A stretch of 7,166 bases of DNA from JAJYTI01 sp035302145 (GTDB lineage: Bacteria; Bacteroidota; Bacteroidia; Flavobacteriales; Flavobacteriaceae): contig DATGSX010000082.1 of NCBI GenBank assembly GCA_035302145.1, forward strand, positions 1 through 7,166, read 5' to 3'. Under the pieces are notes generated by a model, which saw only the letters and a program-made list of their open reading frames with translations, did not search any database and was not told the origin of the DNA. Shown here one piece after another: positions 1-6,523 of this stretch (position 1 is the stretch's first letter; each line of letters starts with the position of its first letter). A program made the translations under genes and the position numbers.

Positions 1-198
1 TTCTGGGGTACCCACCAAACGCGGACCTATCTGATCCATAAGCTCGTGGGCCATTTGCTCTAATTGTGAGTCGTTGTTCGCTTTTTCAACTATGGCTTCA
101 ATAACAGCTTTATCTTGAGCGACTGCTGATACGCTTCCAAAGATAAATAAGGCGAGAACTCCTAGTTTTCTCATTCTTGTAGGGAGTAGATTTCTCAT
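1..198 (-). CDS. Secreted M28-family metallopeptidase, N-terminal fragment (cut by left edge)
   Basis: This is the first 66 codons of a minus-strand gene that runs off the left edge. The translation opens with a signal peptide: basic residues (RMRK), a hydrophobic core (LGVLALFIFGSVS) and a likely cleavage at AVA|Q. Next come a helical stretch (AVIEAIVEKANNDSQLEQMA) and the motif LMDQIGPRLVGTPE. An 'IGPRLxGTP' segment soon after the leader is typical of exported M28 zinc aminopeptidases and carboxypeptidase Q-like enzymes, which remove single residues from peptides in the periplasm or outside the cell. The zinc ligands lie beyond the window, so activity cannot be judged. Two in-frame ATGs compete: 198 and 174. 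The second gives a more compact leader (MRKLGVLALF...), the first adds eight residues; no ribosome binding site decides between them. No clear promoter was found in the 115 bases upstream. An M20-type or other exported peptidase is the main alternative. Confidence 0.72.
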   Translation of the reverse strand, partial: MRNLLPTRMRKLGVLALFIFGSVSAVAQDKAVIEAIVEKANNDSQLEQMAHELMDQIGPRLVGTPE

Positions 199-313
199 AA
201 AACAGTTTGTTTTTATAGTTTATAAAAAGGCAAGATAAGGAAAGTTTATTTGAATTTTTATGTAGTTGTATAATGGAAAACTTAATGATAAAGCTCAATA
301 TAGAAGAAGAATG

Positions 314-356
314 AAAAAACCGATTGTTTCCTATATATTGTAGAAAACAATCGGTT
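314..356 (-). terminator. Intrinsic terminator of the T9SS cargo gene
   Basis: A perfect 12-bp inverted repeat, AACCGATTGTTT (318-329) with AAACAATCGGTT (345-356), encloses a 15-base loop. Read on the minus strand, the stem is followed at once by six T (plus-strand A at 314-319, overlapping the stem base). It lies about 30 bases beyond the stop of the T9SS cargo gene and separates it from the M28 peptidase gene, which should therefore have its own promoter. Confidence 0.85.
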
Positions 357-386
357 AAATAACCTATTTAATTGTATTATTCGAAA

Positions 387-1280
387 TTATTTTTTAATGA
401 ATTTCTTTACAACATTTCCAGCATCAGTTTTTATATCTAAGAAATACATGCCATTGCTTAATGTAGATACATTAATTTGTGCTTGGTTTAAATTATCATT
501 TTTCATTGATTGTAATACTCTACCTTGAATATCAACAAGATTAACTTCACTGATAACTAACTCGCTTAAGTTATTGATATTTATAATATCCGTAGCTGGG
601 TTAGGGTGGATCTTAAACTGTGCTGCAGTAAAGTCATCTACAGAAGCTGAAACATCACCTTCCACCTTAAAGTCATCTACCATAAAACCAAATTGGTCAT
701 TAGAAACACATTGTATAGCAATATAAACATCTTCTCCAGCATATGCATCTAAATCGTAGTTATATAGCATCCAAGTAGTTCCTGTAGTAATTGTCTCAGT
801 ACCGATTTCAACAAAATCAGAAACATCTGTTGATCCAGTAGATACTAACACATTAAATTCTTCTGTACCGTAAGTAGCGTCAGCTGCTTTTGCTTGGAAA
901 AATACAATATTATTTTCTTCTCCTAATGTTATTTGTGGAGAGATTAACCAACTATCGTTTGGAGCGTTAACATCAGCAAATGAAACCATTGCTTTATTAC
1001 CCGAATAAGCAGTCCAGTCACTACCTTCACTTGGCTCAAGACCTAATTCAGTTGCATTAAAAACTATAAATGCATGATCTAATCCCATGTTTGGAAATTG
1101 TATTCCACTAAAACCATAGGTTGGTGAACCAGCGTTACCATTGAATATTGTCCAATCTCCTACATCTGTATAGGTAAAGTCGTCGTAGGCCTCAAAATCG
1201 TCCTCGAATATTACTGTTTGTGCAGAGGCATATCCTATAACACCAAATGCAACAAATAAACTAAGTAATGTTTTTTTCAT
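387..1280 (-). CDS. Choice-of-anchor J domain protein with T9SS type A C-terminal sorting domain
   Basis: A 297-residue protein exported by Sec and then by the type IX secretion system to the surface or medium. Residues 1-20 are a signal peptide (MKKTLLSLFVAFGVIGYASA, cleaved before Q). Residues about 25-210 match the choice-of-anchor J / cleaved-adhesin beta-sandwich: the opening 'FEDDFEAYDDFT', then 'DWTAYSGNKAMVSF', 'NDSWLISPQITL', and the closing 'AGEDVYIAIQCVSNDQFGFMVDDFKVEGD'. Such domains are carbohydrate-binding-like modules, also found in gingipain adhesin regions. Residues 222-297 are a type A sorting domain: 'HPNPATD' at about 225-231, 'VNLVDIQGRVLQS', 'STLSNGMYFLDIKT' and a basic end 'VVKKFIKK'. 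There is no catalytic domain, so an adhesin or glycan-binding role is inferred; the ligand is unknown. The ATG at 1280 is directly followed by the leader. The gene is a single unit with its own promoter and terminator, divergent from ung. Confidence 0.93.
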   Translation of the reverse strand: MKKTLLSLFVAFGVIGYASAQTVIFEDDFEAYDDFTYTDVGDWTIFNGNAGSPTYGFSGIQFPNMGLDHAFIVFNATELGLEPSEGSDWTAYSGNKAMVSFADVNAPNDSWLISPQITLGEENNIVFFQAKAADATYGTEEFNVLVSTGSTDVSDFVEIGTETITTGTTWMLYNYDLDAYAGEDVYIAIQCVSNDQFGFMVDDFKVEGDVSASVDDFTAAQFKIHPNPATDIININNLSELVISEVNLVDIQGRVLQSMKNDNLNQAQINVSTLSNGMYFLDIKTDAGNVVKKFIKK

Positions 1281-1317
1281 AATAATTAAAGATTTAAAGT
1301 TAAATTAATTTCATCTA

Positions 1318-1347
1318 TAAATATACAAATTAAAAGGAATAATCCAA
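1318..1347 (-). promoter_or_regulatory. Promoter of the T9SS cargo gene
   Basis: On the minus strand, TTG (1347-1345), a 19-base spacer and TATATTTA (1325-1318) fit the Bacteroidota sigma-factor pattern TTG-N19-TAnnTTTG, with one mismatch (final G to A). Transcription would start near 1310-1313, leaving a leader of about 30 bases before the ATG at 1280. The region is very AT-rich, so a chance match is possible. Confidence 0.55.
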
Positions 1348-1393
1348 TATTAAAACGAAATAAATATAACACTTAGTTTAGCTGTTACTACAT

Positions 1394-1424
1394 TTTGTAA
1401 GCTTTTATAAATAATGTAAATTGG
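1394..1424 (+). promoter_or_regulatory. Promoter of ung
   Basis: TTTG (1394-1397), a spacer of exactly 19 bases and TAAATTGG (1417-1424) match the Bacteroidota -33/-7 pattern with one mismatch in the -7 box. The expected transcription start near 1430 gives a very short leader of about 12 bases, A-rich as is usual for Shine-Dalgarno-less Bacteroidota genes. The site shares a 162-base divergent region with the promoter of the T9SS cargo gene; the two sites do not overlap. Confidence 0.5.
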
Positions 1425-1442
1425 ACATCTTAAAAATATGAG

Positions 1443-2111
1443 ATGAATATAGAAACCTTACCTACCTCTTGGTTTTCATTTTTTAAAACTCAAATGGCCG
1501 AATCGTATTTTGCATCGCTACGCAGCTTTGTGGAAGAAGAATATGAGAAAGAAGTCTGCTATCCGCCAAAGGAACAGATTTTACATGCATTCCGGGTTTG
1601 TCCATTAGAAGATATTCGTGTAGTGATATTAGGTCAAGATCCGTATCACGGTCATGGACAAGCTAATGGTTTAAGTTTTTCTGTAAATGATGGAGTAAAG
1701 TTTCCTCTATCTTTACGTAATATCTTTAAAGAGATAGAAAGTGACTTAGATATTCCTATTCCTATTTCTGGAAACCTAGAACGATGGGCAGAACAAGGTG
1801 TTTTACTATTAAATGCAGTATTAACTGTGCAACAAGGAAAAGCTGGAAGTCATAAACGAAAAGGTTGGGAAATACTTACTGACTCTGTAATCGAGCATAT
1901 TAACATGGAGTGCGATAATGTGGTGTTCTTACTATGGGGAGGTGATGCACAAAAGAAAGGTAGAAAAATAGATACCGAAAAGCATTTGGTGTTAACCTCT
2001 GGACATCCTTCGCCTTTAAGTGCTAATAGGGGATATTGGTTTGGAAACAAATGCTTCTCACAAACCAACGCCTATTTAAAATCTGTTGGAAAAGAAGAGA
2101 TTAATTGGTAA
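1443..2111 (+). CDS. ung: Uracil-DNA glycosylase (family 1, UNG)
   Basis: A cytoplasmic base-excision repair enzyme of 222 residues that cleaves the N-glycosidic bond of uracil in DNA, from cytosine deamination or dUTP misincorporation. All family-1 signatures are present. The water-activating loop GQDPYHG holds the catalytic Asp66. Phe79, in GLSFSV, is the residue expected to stack on uracil. Asn124, in LLLNAVLTV, should read the uracil edge. The segment HPSPLSANRG carries His188 and the DNA-intercalating Leu192. 'VVFLLWGGDAQKKG' is the usual strand before the last loop. These positions are within two residues of the E. coli numbering (D64, F77, N123, H187, L191), and the length is normal (E. 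coli 229). The ATG at 1443 is chosen because the protein begins right at the family N-terminus; the ATG at 1438 is out of frame and stops after two codons. The acyl-CoA thioesterase follows after 20 bases, suggesting one transcript. Confidence 0.97.
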   Translation: MNIETLPTSWFSFFKTQMAESYFASLRSFVEEEYEKEVCYPPKEQILHAFRVCPLEDIRVVILGQDPYHGHGQANGLSFSVNDGVKFPLSLRNIFKEIESDLDIPIPISGNLERWAEQGVLLLNAVLTVQQGKAGSHKRKGWEILTDSVIEHINMECDNVVFLLWGGDAQKKGRKIDTEKHLVLTSGHPSPLSANRGYWFGNKCFSQTNAYLKSVGKEEINW

Positions 2112-2131
2112 GGAATGTAAAATTCAACTAA

Positions 2132-2518
2132 ATGGAGAACCTAGAATCACGTATCAAAGCTTCGGAAACCACTATATTTAAAGCGGTATTCCCAAATACT
2201 ACAAACCATTACGACACCTTGTTTGGAGGTACAGCCCTGCAACTAATGGACGAAGTGGCGTTCATCGCTGCTACGCGTTTCTCTAGAAAACGGGTGGTAA
2301 CTGTATCTACCGATAAAATTGATTTTAACCTACCCATTCCTGCAGGTACAATTATCGAACTAACTGGTAAGGTAATCCATGTAGGAAATACTAGTTTAAA
2401 AGTACAGGTGGAAATTTATATAGAAGAAATGTATTCCGACGGTAGAACAAAAGCAATTGAAGGTGTTTTTGCATTTGTTGCCCTTGATGAAAATAAAAAA
2501 CCTACACCTGTAATCTAA
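2132..2518 (+). CDS. Acyl-CoA thioesterase, hotdog fold
   Basis: A 128-residue single-hotdog enzyme, close in size to YciA (132 residues), expected to hydrolyse acyl-CoA to free acid and CoA in the cytoplasm as an oligomer. The family signature is seen in order: the N-terminal strand ('ASETTIFKAVFPNTTNHYDTL'), then 'LFGGTALQLMDEVAFIAATRFS', the hotdog helix with its Asp40 in 'LMDE' and the paired Asn25 just before it. 'VVTVSTDKIDFNLPIPAGTIIELTGKVIHVGNTSLKVQVEI' follows, with the 'D.I.F..P...G' pattern of acyl-CoA thioesterases, and the final strand is 'AIEGVFAFVALDENKKPTPV'. There is no second hotdog domain and no cysteine, which argues against a fused or thiol-dependent enzyme. The chain-length preference cannot be read from the sequence. 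The ORF begins 20 bases after ung stops with no promoter between them, so read-through from ung is likely. Pairing with a DNA repair gene probably reflects shared transcription only. Confidence 0.9.
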   Translation: MENLESRIKASETTIFKAVFPNTTNHYDTLFGGTALQLMDEVAFIAATRFSRKRVVTVSTDKIDFNLPIPAGTIIELTGKVIHVGNTSLKVQVEIYIEEMYSDGRTKAIEGVFAFVALDENKKPTPVI

Positions 2519-2621
2519 CTTAATTTAATCGAGATGTTTTTTACAAGACGATTAAGTAACTATTTAATTATTTTCACCCTTTATATATTTAAAATAGAAC
2601 TATTCAATTTGCTTTAATTTC

Positions 2622-5600
2622 ATGAAAAAACTAAGTATTTTGTTGGGGAGCTTTTTATTTTCCATGCTCTCCCATGCACAGCACACCCCGTATTTTGCTA
2701 CTACACCTAGCTTAAGCCCAGATGCGAGCGAAGTTTATTTTTCTTACGATGGCGATATTTGGAAAGTCCCTACAATTGGTGGCCAAGCCTTACGTATTAC
2801 TGCATTGGAAGGGCAAGAAAAAAATCCCGTTTTATCGCCTAACGGAAAATGGTTGGCATTTACTTCCAATCAATACGGGAACGACGATGTATTTGTATTA
2901 TCGCTAGAAACTGGAGTTATTTCACAGCTTACGTTTCATCAAGCAGCTGATAAAGTAGAAAGCTGGAGTTGGGATAGTAAAACTATTTACTTTACTTCTA
3001 ACCGATATAACAGCTTTGGGAGTTACGCCGTTTCTGTAGAAGGAGGTACAGCTAAGCCTTTATTCAACACGTTCTTTTCTACCTCCGATGGTTTAGTGGA
3101 AACACCCGAAGGAAATTATTTGTTTACCAATTCCATGGAGAGCAATAGGCAAGTAGCTCGTAAACGATATAAAGGTGCCAATAACCCAGATATTTTGTTC
3201 TATAATCCCAATACAGAGGAGTTTAAAAAACTTACCACCTATTTAGGTAAGGATTTTCATCCTACCGTAGATAGAAATGGGGAAATTTATTATATCTCCG
3301 ACGAGAATACTGGCGAATACAATTTGTATAAGTTAGAAAATAATAAGCCAAAAGCACTTACTAGTTTCGATCGTTCTATAAAATCACCACATGTTGCAGC
3401 AAACGGACAAAAAGTTGTGTTCGAAAAAGGATACCAGCTTTATGTATACGATGTAAAAACTAATCAAACTAGTAAAATAGACTATACCGCCCCTTCGCAC
3501 TATAGCTTAAATAAAAAGGAAAGTTTCAAAACCGAGCGTATTAGCTATTTCGATGTATCGCCAGATAAAGAGAAAATTGCTTTCATAAGTCGTGGTGTTC
3601 TATTTGTAGCTGATAAAGAAGGGAAGTTTGTTACCGAAATTGTAAATAATGGAGAACGGGTAATGGAAGTAAAGTGGTTAAAAAACAACCGAGATTTACT
3701 TTTTAGCCAAACCTACAAAGGTTATCCAAATTGGTATAAAATATCAGCTAAAGGTGGTGAAGCTAAACAACTTAGCAAGGATCTTGCTAGCAATAGAGAA
3801 ATTGCTTTTAATCCAGATCTTACCAAGGCAGTTTACTTAAGTGGCCGTGACAAGGTGCGATTACTAGATTTAAAAACCTTAGAGTCTAAGACTATTGTTA
3901 CCGATGAAATATGGGGATTCCAGAATTCGGCACCAAGCTTTTCACCCGATGGTAAATACGTTTTGTTTACTGCCATGCGCGATTTTGAACAAGATGTGTT
4001 TATACATAACATAAAAGAAGAAAAAACAATAAATCTTACCAATACCGGAGTATCAGAAGCAAATCCTAGCTGGTCGCCAGATGGTAAGTATATCTATTTC
4101 GCAAGTAATAGAACCACTCCCTCTTATCCGTTCGGCATGCAAAATTCTAGTATCTATAGATTGGCACTAGATTGGTATGCAGAGGATTTCAACAACGAAG
4201 GCTTCGACCAACTATTTGAAGAGAAAGAAGAAAAAAAGGACGATAAGAAGAGTAAGAAAAAGAAAGAAGAAGCTAAAGAAACCAAACCAGTTGTAAAGGT
4301 TAATTTAAATAACTTGCGCGATAGAGTGGAGCGTGTTTCCAATAGGTTTGGAACACAGAATAATCCACAAGTCTTTTCAGATGGTAAGAATACCATAGTA
4401 TTTTATAACTCTAATGAAGATGGAGGTTCGTACAACTTTTATAAAAAAGTGTACAAACCATTTGAAAAACCAGAGACGAAGAAAGTTACAGATGGCTATG
4501 TAAGGCAAATAGTTCAAACCGATAAAAAAACATATTTCCTTCTAACCTCAAAAGGGGTGTATAGTTATAACGAAGGAAATAATAAGTTGAATAAAATATC
4601 ATTTAAGCATACTTTCCAAAAAGATTTAGAAAGAGAGTTCCAGCAAATGTTTGAGGAAACTTGGGCAGGGATAGATGAAAACTTCTATGAAGAGAATTTC
4701 CATGGTGTAGATTGGGCAACTACTAAGAAAGACTACCAAGCTTTTGTGCCTTATGTGCGAAATAGAGAGAACCTACGTGTTTTATTAAATGACATGCTAG
4801 GAGAACTTAACTCTTCCCATTTAGGGTTTAATTCTCGAGGTAAAGAGGAAAAAACTAGACTCAGCTATTATACAAGCGAAACAGGACTATTGTTTGATGA
4901 GGCTAATCCTTATATAGTGGCCAGAATTGTTGATAAATCACCTGCTATGGCAAATCACATCAATATCCTGGCAGGAGATAAATTAGTGGCTGTAAATGGT
5001 AAAAAGATTGATGAAAGCATAGATCGTGACTATTACTTTACCACTTCAGATAAAAAAGAGGATGTACAGCTAACATTTGAGCGTAATGGGAAGAAATTCG
5101 ATACGAATATTAAAACAATCACCAATGAAAAGCTTCGTGATTTATTATATGATGAGTGGATTGCTACTAATCGTGCTAACGTTAAGGAATGGAGTGACGA
5201 TCGCATAGCGTATACCTATATGAAGAACATGACAGGAGCTCAGTTGGAATCCTTTTTGTTGGATATGGTAGCAGAAGAAAACAATAGGGAAGGGCTTATT
5301 TTAGACTTGCGATTTAATACGGGCGGAAATGTTCATGATAAAGTATTAAGTTTTCTTGCGCAACGTCCGTATTTGAAATGGAAATATCGCGGTGGTAAGA
5401 AAACTACCCAATCTAATTTTGGTCCGAGTGCAGGTCCTATTGTACTATTGGTAAATCAAGCTTCCTTAAGCGATGCAGAGATGACCGCAGCAGGATTTAA
5501 AGAGCTTGGACTAGGAACAATTATCGGAACAGAAACCTATCGTTGGATTATTTTCACCTCTTCCAAAGGATTGGTAGACAACTCTAGCTATCGTGTTCCA

Positions 5601-5750
5601 GCATGGGGAACCTACACTCTTAAAGGGGAAAACCTTGAGCATACAGGTGTAGCGCCTGATATTGAAGTAGAAAACACATTCTTAGATAATTTAAAAAGAA
5701 ACGATCCGCAGTTAAAACGAGCGATTGATGAGATTTTAAAACAACTTTAA
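2622..5750 (+). CDS. Exported tricorn-like S41 serine protease
   Basis: A 1042-residue protease with the architecture of archaeal tricorn, but with a signal peptide (MKKLSILLGSFLFSMLSHA, cut before Q), so it acts in the periplasm and not the cytosol. Residues about 22-300 form a TolB/WD40-like propeller ('LSPNGKWLAFTSN' at 71). Residues about 305-655 form a second propeller ('FSPDGKYVLFTA' at 440, 'WSPDGKYIYFASN' at 484). The tricorn C1 helical domain starts near 668, a PDZ domain covers about 750-840 ('SPAMANHINILAGDKLVAVNG'), and the S41 core runs to the end. The tetrad is intact: Ser732 and His733 in 'LNSSHLGF', nucleophile Ser950 followed by Asp951 in 'QASLSDAEM', and Glu1006 in 'LEHTGVAPD'. 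Spacings (217 and 56) nearly equal those of tricorn (219 and 58). Tricorn cuts oligopeptides that enter through the propellers. Residues 533-555 are a highly charged Lys/Glu insertion. There is no T9SS tail. The gene has 103 bases upstream without a convincing promoter; a lone TATATTTA lies at 2584-2591. Confidence 0.93.
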   Translation: MKKLSILLGSFLFSMLSHAQHTPYFATTPSLSPDASEVYFSYDGDIWKVPTIGGQALRITALEGQEKNPVLSPNGKWLAFTSNQYGNDDVFVLSLETGVISQLTFHQAADKVESWSWDSKTIYFTSNRYNSFGSYAVSVEGGTAKPLFNTFFSTSDGLVETPEGNYLFTNSMESNRQVARKRYKGANNPDILFYNPNTEEFKKLTTYLGKDFHPTVDRNGEIYYISDENTGEYNLYKLENNKPKALTSFDRSIKSPHVAANGQKVVFEKGYQLYVYDVKTNQTSKIDYTAPSHYSLNKKESFKTERISYFDVSPDKEKIAFISRGVLFVADKEGKFVTEIVNNGERVMEVKWLKNNRDLLFSQTYKGYPNWYKISAKGGEAKQLSKDLASNREIAFNPDLTKAVYLSGRDKVRLLDLKTLESKTIVTDEIWGFQNSAPSFSPDGKYVLFTAMRDFEQDVFIHNIKEEKTINLTNTGVSEANPSWSPDGKYIYFASNRTTPSYPFGMQNSSIYRLALDWYAEDFNNEGFDQLFEEKEEKKDDKKSKKKKEEAKETKPVVKVNLNNLRDRVERVSNRFGTQNNPQVFSDGKNTIVFYNSNEDGGSYNFYKKVYKPFEKPETKKVTDGYVRQIVQTDKKTYFLLTSKGVYSYNEGNNKLNKISFKHTFQKDLEREFQQMFEETWAGIDENFYEENFHGVDWATTKKDYQAFVPYVRNRENLRVLLNDMLGELNSSHLGFNSRGKEEKTRLSYYTSETGLLFDEANPYIVARIVDKSPAMANHINILAGDKLVAVNGKKIDESIDRDYYFTTSDKKEDVQLTFERNGKKFDTNIKTITNEKLRDLLYDEWIATNRANVKEWSDDRIAYTYMKNMTGAQLESFLLDMVAEENNREGLILDLRFNTGGNVHDKVLSFLAQRPYLKWKYRGGKKTTQSNFGPSAGPIVLLVNQASLSDAEMTAAGFKELGLGTIIGTETYRWIIFTSSKGLVDNSSYRVPAWGTYTLKGENLEHTGVAPDIEVENTFLDNLKRNDPQLKRAIDEILKQL

Positions 5751-5778
5751 GCAAATCCAACTAATTTTGAATGGAGGG

Positions 5779-5813
5779 TAGGAGAGGGGGGAAACTTCCT
5801 CTCCTATTTTATT
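5779..5813 (+). terminator. Intrinsic terminator of the tricorn-like protease gene
   Basis: Nine perfect base pairs (TAGGAGAGG, 5779-5787, with CCTCTCCTA, 5798-5806) are extended by two G-T pairs and one G-C pair, closed by a GAAA tetraloop (5791-5794). The sequence TTTTATT follows directly. This is a strong plus-strand terminator 28 bases after the protease stop. The opposite strand has no T run after the stem, so it is one-directional. Confidence 0.9.
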
Positions 5814-5858
5814 ACAAGACTAAATAACGAAAAATGAACTTTCTATAACAAATGAAGC

Positions 5859-5889
5859 TTGTATCCTTATAAAAAATACCCTATCTTTA
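5859..5889 (+). promoter_or_regulatory. Promoter of the small membrane protein gene
   Basis: TTG (5859-5861), a 20-base spacer and TATCTTTA (5882-5889) fit the Bacteroidota pattern with one mismatch. Transcription would start near 5895, about 20 bases before the ATG at 5916. The TTG that could be taken as an upstream start codon is the -33 box itself under this reading, which supports the shorter protein. The site lies just past the terminator of the preceding gene, where a new promoter is expected. Confidence 0.55.
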
Positions 5890-5915
5890 TAGAGTTAATC
5901 AATGCCTCAATAATT

Positions 5916-6320
5916 ATGCTGTTAGGTTACAAAAAAGACAGATTGCAGTTGCTTTCTATTATCTCTATAACTTGGTTTATGTTCGGCATGGTAAGTTTAG
6001 TAACTTCCCTTACACAAGGTGAGACCAATATGGTTTTGCCTATCCTCTATGTTGCGCAAGCAATTATACTTTACGGAATTTACACCTATTGTAAAGTGAA
6101 TAAATATATATTGATTGACAAAGATTATATTCAACGCAATTCTTTATCTAAACCAAAAGTACATGTAGAGGATATTTTAAAAGTTCGAAAAAAAGGGAAG
6201 ATATATTTTTTCTACACGCCAAAAAGAACCCTTCGTATTAATACCAAGCTTTTGGATAAACAAGCGTTGACAGAGTTGGAGGACTTTATTAAGTCCCTGC
6301 CTAATGCTGTAGCAGTGTAA
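5916..6320 (+). CDS. Small two-helix membrane protein with soluble beta-rich C-terminus
   Basis: A 134-residue protein of unknown function. With the ATG at 5916 it begins MLLGYKKDRLQ, a short basic N-terminus, then two membrane helices: about residues 12-32 (LLSIISITWFMFGMVSLVTSL) and 39-58 (MVLPILYVAQAIILYGIYTY), with a short loop between. The rest (about 60-134) is soluble and looks like alternating strands ending in a helix: 'NKYILIDKDYIQRNSL', 'KVHVEDILKVRKKGKIYFFYTPKRTLRINTKLLDKQALTELEDFIKSL'. This layout resembles small bacterial proteins with two helices followed by a PH-like domain; that resemblance is an inference from pattern only. The reading frame is open back to the TTG at 5859, which would add 19 residues (YPYKKYPIFIELINASII), but that stretch overlaps a promoter. 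The gene stands between a terminator and an intergenic gap, so it is probably a single-gene unit. Confidence 0.72.
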   Translation: MLLGYKKDRLQLLSIISITWFMFGMVSLVTSLTQGETNMVLPILYVAQAIILYGIYTYCKVNKYILIDKDYIQRNSLSKPKVHVEDILKVRKKGKIYFFYTPKRTLRINTKLLDKQALTELEDFIKSLPNAVAV

Positions 6321-6460
6321 TAGTTTTTCTTACTAATTAGATATTATTATCTTCTTGCTATTTTACGTTTTAGTGCCTTCCTATATTTTAACCAATCAGT
6401 AGGTACCAAAATACACTTTGTTTAATATCAGCCACTTGCCAAGCTCGTAAATCTATACGT

Positions 6461-6496
6461 TTTGTTAATCTGTGTAAGTATAAATTTGTATGTTTG
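6461..6496 (+). promoter_or_regulatory. Promoter region of the repeat lipoprotein gene, two tandem -7 boxes
   Basis: Two perfect TAnnTTTG boxes lie end to end: TAAATTTG (6481-6488) and TATGTTTG (6489-6496). A TTTG at 6461-6464 could serve as the -33 box, at spacings of 16 and 24 bases, each one base outside the usual 17-23 range. The expected transcript starts would fall about 20-30 bases before the ATG at 6524. The rest of the gap from 6321 to 6460 shows no gene, strong hairpin or other clear signal. Confidence 0.5.
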
Positions 6497-6523
6497 TTTT
6501 TTATTAAACGAAAAATCAAACAA

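Noticed and set aside
110..298. 62-residue minus-strand reading frame near the left edge
   Set aside because: It overlaps the M28 peptidase start in another frame, is rich in Lys/Asn/Ser with no domain-like pattern, and the peptidase frame has a signal peptide and family motif.
1391..1397. TACATTTTG as an alternative -7 box for ung
   Set aside because: It has one base too many between TA and TTTG, and no TTG lies at the right distance upstream; the TTTG works better as a -33 box.
1850..2068. 72-residue minus-strand frame inside ung
   Set aside because: It is fully covered by the well-supported ung gene, including its HPSPLSA motif; this is an antisense shadow.
2525..2555. Hairpin TTAATCG / CGATTAA after the thioesterase
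   Set aside because: It has only seven pairs around a 17-base loop, low GC and no T run directly after it; not enough to call a terminator.
2722..2907. 61-residue plus-strand frame inside the protease
   Set aside because: It is an out-of-frame overlap with the first propeller, without its own start signal or domain.
3833..4396. Two minus-strand frames inside the tricorn-like protease
   Set aside because: They are antisense to propeller repeats and the Lys/Glu-rich stretch; the Ser/Phe/Leu-rich translation is what the reverse of Lys/Glu codons gives.
5834..5872. Short frames MNFL and MKLVSL before the membrane protein, as leader peptides or a frameshifted start
   Set aside because: The first ATG and the second ATG both lie upstream of the predicted transcript start; the A-run frameshift idea would give an N-terminus no more plausible than the ATG at 5916.
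6342..6355. Small hairpin AGATA/TATCT after the membrane protein as its terminator
   Set aside because: It has five A/T-rich pairs and no proper T run; likely chance in AT-rich DNA.
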